This document shows positions 61,094 through 64,000 of a stretch of 64,000 nt of DNA, in pieces. The translations under genes were made by a program, and so were the position numbers. The stretch's first letter is position 1. Every line of letters starts with the position of its first letter. This DNA is from Ascidiaceihabitans sp034111945 (lineage in GTDB: Bacteria > Pseudomonadota > Alphaproteobacteria > Rhodobacterales > Rhodobacteraceae), in assembly GCA_047626725.1 (NCBI GenBank), contig JBLHSG010000013.1, positions 50,960-114,959 on the forward strand, in the 5' to 3' direction. The notes below the pieces were generated by a model that was not told where the DNA came from, did no database searches, and worked only from the letters and a program-made list of their open reading frames with translations.

Positions 61094-61936
61094 ATGAAAT
61101 TTCAAGGCACTGACAGCTATGTCGCCACTGATGATCTGACAATTGCGGTGAATGCGGCCGTCACGCTTGAGCGCCCCCTACTCGTTAAAGGGGAACCTGG
61201 CACCGGCAAGACAGAATTGGCCAAACAAGTCGCCACGTCTTTGGGCCTGCGCATGATCGAATGGAACATCAAATCGACCACACGCGCGCAACAAGGTCTG
61301 TATGAATACGACGCGGTATCGCGCCTGCGTGACAGCCAACTGGGCGAGGAAAAAGTCCACGACGTTGCCAACTACATTCGCAAAGGCAAGCTGTGGGAAG
61401 CATTCGAGGCGGGCGAAAAAGTCGTGCTGTTGATCGACGAAATCGACAAGGCCGACATCGAATTCCCGAACGATCTGCTGCAAGAGCTCGATAAGATGGA
61501 ATTCTACGTCTACGAGACCGGCAAAACCATCAAGGCGGTGAACCGTCCCATCGTGATCATCACGTCCAACAACGAAAAAGAACTGCCAGACGCGTTCCTG
61601 CGCCGCTGTTTCTTTCACTACATCCGCTTTCCCGACATGGACACAATGCGCGCCATCGTCGAAGTGCACCACCCAGGCATCAAGGAACAGTTGCTGACGA
61701 CCGCGCTGACCCAATTCTTTGAAGTGCGCGAACAGGCCGGTTTGAAAAAGAAACCATCGACGTCCGAAGTGCTCGATTGGCTAAAATTGCTACTGGCCGA
61801 AGACATGAGCCCCGAAGATCTAAAATCTGGCGGTGCCTCTGCCCTGCCCAAACTGCACGGCGCGTTGTTGAAAAACGAACAGGATGTGCATTTGTTCGAA
61901 CGTTTGGCGTTCATGGCGCGAGGCAAACAGCGCTAA
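61094..61936 (+). CDS. MoxR-family AAA ATPase
   Basis: A 280-residue AAA+ ATPase. Walker A is LLVKGEPGTGKTELAKQ (about residue 32), Walker B VVLLIDEIDKADIEFPNDLL (about 110), sensor 1 in VIITSNNEKELPDAFLRRC with the arginine finger pair. MoxR ATPases usually act as chaperones with a VWA-domain partner encoded next door; here the next gene is a GNAT after a terminator, so the partner must be elsewhere. The ATG at 61094 has GAGGGA nine bases upstream; 13 codons upstream were rejected. Divergent from dksA across 174 bp. Confidence 0.9.
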   Translation: MKFQGTDSYVATDDLTIAVNAAVTLERPLLVKGEPGTGKTELAKQVATSLGLRMIEWNIKSTTRAQQGLYEYDAVSRLRDSQLGEEKVHDVANYIRKGKLWEAFEAGEKVVLLIDEIDKADIEFPNDLLQELDKMEFYVYETGKTIKAVNRPIVIITSNNEKELPDAFLRRCFFHYIRFPDMDTMRAIVEVHHPGIKEQLLTTALTQFFEVREQAGLKKKPSTSEVLDWLKLLLAEDMSPEDLKSGGASALPKLHGALLKNEQDVHLFERLAFMARGKQR

Positions 61937-61984
61937 AACAATCCTAGATTGATTGAATTGGGGGTAATGCCCTAAATTCGTTGC

Positions 61985-62022
61985 AAAAAAGCCGCGCGGG
62001 GGTCTCGTGCGGCTCTTTTTTT
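61985..62022 (+). terminator. Rho-independent terminator of the MoxR gene
   Basis: Arms AGCCGCGCG and CGTGCGGCT (9 bp, one G-U pair) around GGGGTCT, followed by CTTTTTTT, 54 bases past the stop codon. It isolates the MoxR transcript from the GNAT gene downstream. Confidence 0.88.
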
Positions 62023-62058
62023 GCCTGAATTAAGGCAGAAATAGACGGTTGCCCCATT

Positions 62059-62192
62059 CTTGCCTTATTTCAAAACAGTACACGCATAACGATTTATTGA
62101 TTTAAAACAATACGCTAGATATCGTTAGCCTACCCTCAATCCCCTCATTTACCGCGCATTTTCGTAAAATCTGCCACAAACTTGCCTTATTT
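62059..62192. promoter_or_regulatory. Direct repeats flanking a nested dyad upstream of a GNAT gene
   Basis: The 12-mer CTTGCCTTATTT occurs at 62059-62070 and again at 62181-62192. Between them lie outer arms TAACGAT/ATCGTTA (62087-62093 and 62121-62127) and inner arms TATTG/CAATA (62095-62099 and 62108-62112). The 329-bp stretch from 61937 is AT-rich compared with its neighbours and otherwise holds only the MoxR terminator and the presumed GNAT promoter. Confidence 0.5.
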
Positions 62193-62265
62193 GAACCCTA
62201 TCAAGGTCGGGTTGAGAGGCGACAAGATCTCCAACTGAGGCGATTAAGTAGGCAGGCAGTATTAA

Positions 62266-62721
62266 ATGATTGGTAACGACGCACTCCAAGTGCGCCCACT
62301 GATGGAATCCGACCAGGATTCCTGGGCCGCATTATGGACCGCTTATCTGGCGTTTTATAAGACAAGTGTGCCTGCGCAGACGTTTGACGTCTATTTTCAG
62401 CGCCTGCTTGGCAATGACCCACAAGATTTTAACTGCATTGTCGCCGTGAAAGACGGCCAACTGGTTGGTTTTACGCATTATTTGTTCCACCGCCACGGCT
62501 GGAAAGTCGAAAACACCTGCTATTTACAAGACCTTTACGCCAACCACGATGTGCGTGGCCTTGGCATCGGACGCGCCCTGATCGAAGCGGTCTACGCCGC
62601 CGCCGACACCGCCGGAGCACCAAGCGTTTATTGGTTAACCCAAGATGACAACGCTGAAGCGCGCAAACTATATGACCGCATCGGCACCCTCACGAACTTT
62701 ATCAAGTACGGGAGAACATGA
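62266..62721 (+). CDS. GNAT family N-acetyltransferase
   Basis: A 151-residue acetyltransferase. Motif A is CYLQDLYANHDVRGLGIGRALIEAV (about residue 85; its R/Q-x-x-G-x-G/A pattern is RGLGIG), followed by VYWLTQDDNAEARKLYDRIG typical of the C-terminal half. Acceptor unknown; the upstream AT-rich intergenic region with repeats suggests dedicated control. Its stop overlaps the start of the DUF2927 gene (ATGATG), so the two are coupled. Confidence 0.86.
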   Translation: MIGNDALQVRPLMESDQDSWAALWTAYLAFYKTSVPAQTFDVYFQRLLGNDPQDFNCIVAVKDGQLVGFTHYLFHRHGWKVENTCYLQDLYANHDVRGLGIGRALIEAVYAAADTAGAPSVYWLTQDDNAEARKLYDRIGTLTNFIKYGRT

Positions 62722-64000
62722 TGCGCCGTTATGTCCTGCCGCTTGCCTTGATGTTGAACGCCTGTATGCCCGTGACGCCCACCGATACGGCATCGCGTGC
62801 CGCGGTCAGCGCATCCACTTTGCCACCGATGAAAACCTTTGGGGCCCCGCGCCCGTCACGGCCGGCAAAATCCAACATCGATTTGACCAATGATTTTGTT
62901 GAACTGTCGTTCCGGCTGGAAAGTGGCCGTGATTTGCCGCTGTTCACCCGCTTTGAAACGCCGATTTCGGTCCGTGTGACAGGGGCACCGCCTGCGTCCC
63001 TTGGGTCTGATCTGAACAAATTATTGCACCGCTTGCGCACTGAGGCCGGCATTAAAATCAGCCAAACGCCGTCTAGCCAGCCTGCAAACATCACCATTCA
63101 AGCCGTCAGCCGCGCCGAAATTCGCCGCGCCCTGCCCCACGCGGCCTGTTTTGTAGTGCCAAACATCGACAGCATCGCAGAATATCGCAGTGCCAAACGC
63201 ACGCCCAAAACCAACTGGGCCATCATGCGCAAACGCGAAAAACTGGCGATTTTCCTGCCCAATGACGCAAGCCCGCAAGAAGTCCGCGATTGCCTGCACG
63301 AAGAATTGGCGCAAGCCCTTGGCCCATTAAACGATCTGTACCGCCTGCCAGATTCTGTCTTTAATGATGACAACGTCCACACGGTTCTGACCGGATTTGA
63401 TATGATGATTCTGCGCGCGTATTATTCGCCAGAATTGCGATCTGGCATGACACGCGGTCAGGTTAAGGCAAAGTTGCCGGGTATTTTCAGCCGCATCAAT
63501 CCAGGCGGCAACGGGCGCGCTGCAAAATTTGCATCACGTACCCCACGCGCATGGTCACAAGCGGTGCAAAAAGCATTAGGCCCCGGCAGTTCGATGCGCG
63601 AACGCAGTGTTGCCGCCGATCAAGCGTTGAAAATCGCGTCGGCAATGGGCTGGCACGATCACCGCCTTGCCTTTGCACATTATGCAAGCGGGCGTATTTT
63701 ACTGGCGTCTGATCCCAAAGCCGCACAGCAACATTTCTTGGCCGCCGATCGTTATTATGCCGCAACCCCGGGCGCAAACCTGCACCGCGCCTATGTCGCC
63801 ACACAATTGGCCGCCCACGCGATCACCCAAGGTGACGGCACCCGCGCGCTGCTGTTGATCGGACCACATATCAACCGCGCAGCCCGCAATGAAAACGCGA
63901 TTCTACTGTCTACCTTGCTGCTCTTGCGTGCCGAAGCACTCGATCTGAACGGGCGCACCGCAGAAGCACGTACCGTCAGACTGGACAGTCTTGGATGGGC
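62721..64000 (+). CDS. DUF2927 domain lipoprotein (3' end beyond window)
   Basis: At least 426 residues, truncated by the window edge. The lipobox is LNAC near residue 15, so the mature protein is a lipoprotein. DUF2927 features follow: NDFVELSFRLESG (about residue 60), the segment DCLHEELAQALGPLNDLYRLPDSVFNDD (residues about 195-220, with the HEExxQ-like motif), then a helical tetratricopeptide-like C-terminal part (from about 300). The HEE motif suggests a metal-binding or protease-like site, unproven. Start is ATG 62721 with GGGAG six bases before; ATG 62718 is three bases earlier. Confidence 0.85.
   Translation, partial: MRRYVLPLALMLNACMPVTPTDTASRAAVSASTLPPMKTFGAPRPSRPAKSNIDLTNDFVELSFRLESGRDLPLFTRFETPISVRVTGAPPASLGSDLNKLLHRLRTEAGIKISQTPSSQPANITIQAVSRAEIRRALPHAACFVVPNIDSIAEYRSAKRTPKTNWAIMRKREKLAIFLPNDASPQEVRDCLHEELAQALGPLNDLYRLPDSVFNDDNVHTVLTGFDMMILRAYYSPELRSGMTRGQVKAKLPGIFSRINPGGNGRAAKFASRTPRAWSQAVQKALGPGSSMRERSVAADQALKIASAMGWHDHRLAFAHYASGRILLASDPKAAQQHFLAADRYYAATPGANLHRAYVATQLAAHAITQGDGTRALLLIGPHINRAARNENAILLSTLLLLRAEALDLNGRTAEARTVRLDSLGW

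Overview
The window looks like a stretch of chromosome from a marine alphaproteobacterium of the Rhodobacterales (Roseobacter group). Indicators are gene content and order (lptF-lptG-lptD-surA-pdxA-rsmA; DUF177-rpmF-plsX-fabH-ihfA-MerR; nagZ-scpA-scpB behind argS and a SPOR protein), a double-length dCTP deaminase, a Mur-type Fur regulator without the CxxC zinc site, a DksA with only one zinc-site cysteine, an OlsB acyltransferase and a perfect CtrA-type box. The genus cannot be fixed from sequence alone. I see no prophage, intact insertion sequence, CRISPR array, rRNA or toxin-antitoxin island; most of the window is dense housekeeping DNA with 1-11 bp gene overlaps.

Layout. 0-6.3 kb: TfoX-like protein, ndk, an ABC-F ATPase, MarC, a retropepsin-like protease, then holC behind pepA. 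6.4-13.9 kb: an envelope/translation operon in which LptF, LptG and LptD move lipopolysaccharide, SurA folds outer-membrane proteins (LptD is a typical client), and pdxA and rsmA follow with 4-bp overlaps. 13.9-17.4 kb: DUF4167 protein, prmC with its substrate prfA, and two small envelope proteins. 17.4-20.6 kb: two arginase-family ureohydrolases and an M20 amidohydrolase in one row. 20.6-27.3 kb: mazG, a sulfotransferase-like protein, nucleoside hydrolase, GNAT, selO, a DMT exporter and a glycine-rich DUF533 protein. 27.3-31 kb: an RhlE-type helicase with a 26-bp repeat array at its 3' end, Mur, a methyltransferase and a VOC protein.

31-42 kb: DMT exporter, eno, GNAT, FAD oxidoreductase, cupin, anmK/tyrS divergent pair, a 43-residue membrane peptide, an acyltransferase, an SDR, an unexplained 300-bp gap, and uup. 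42-48.2 kb: olsB, bamE, then the DUF177-rpmF-plsX-fabH-ihfA-MerR run that couples ribosomal protein L32, fatty-acid initiation and a nucleoid protein. 48.3-56.3 kb: tRNA-Pro(GGG) with recognisable promoter and terminator, dcd, scpB/scpA, nagZ, SPOR protein, argS, dgt. 56.4-64 kb: erpA, an unrecognised 353-residue protein beside a 72-residue repeat peptide, xth, a flavin monooxygenase, dksA, an orphan MoxR ATPase, a GNAT and the start of a DUF2927 lipoprotein that runs off the window.

The spots most worth following are (1) the AT-rich intergenic stretch at 58.1-58.3 kb, with two identical perfect DnaA boxes, a perfect CtrA box and a GANTC site, which could be a replication origin or a cell-cycle promoter; (2) the adjacent 72-residue peptide with a 20-residue internal repeat and its 353-residue unknown partner; (3) five exact-period 26-bp hairpin repeats that copy the helicase stop-codon region; and (4) a nested dyad between direct repeats at 62.06-62.19 kb. 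Gene starts were chosen by Shine-Dalgarno spacing, family length and neighbour overlap; many longer upstream extensions were rejected.
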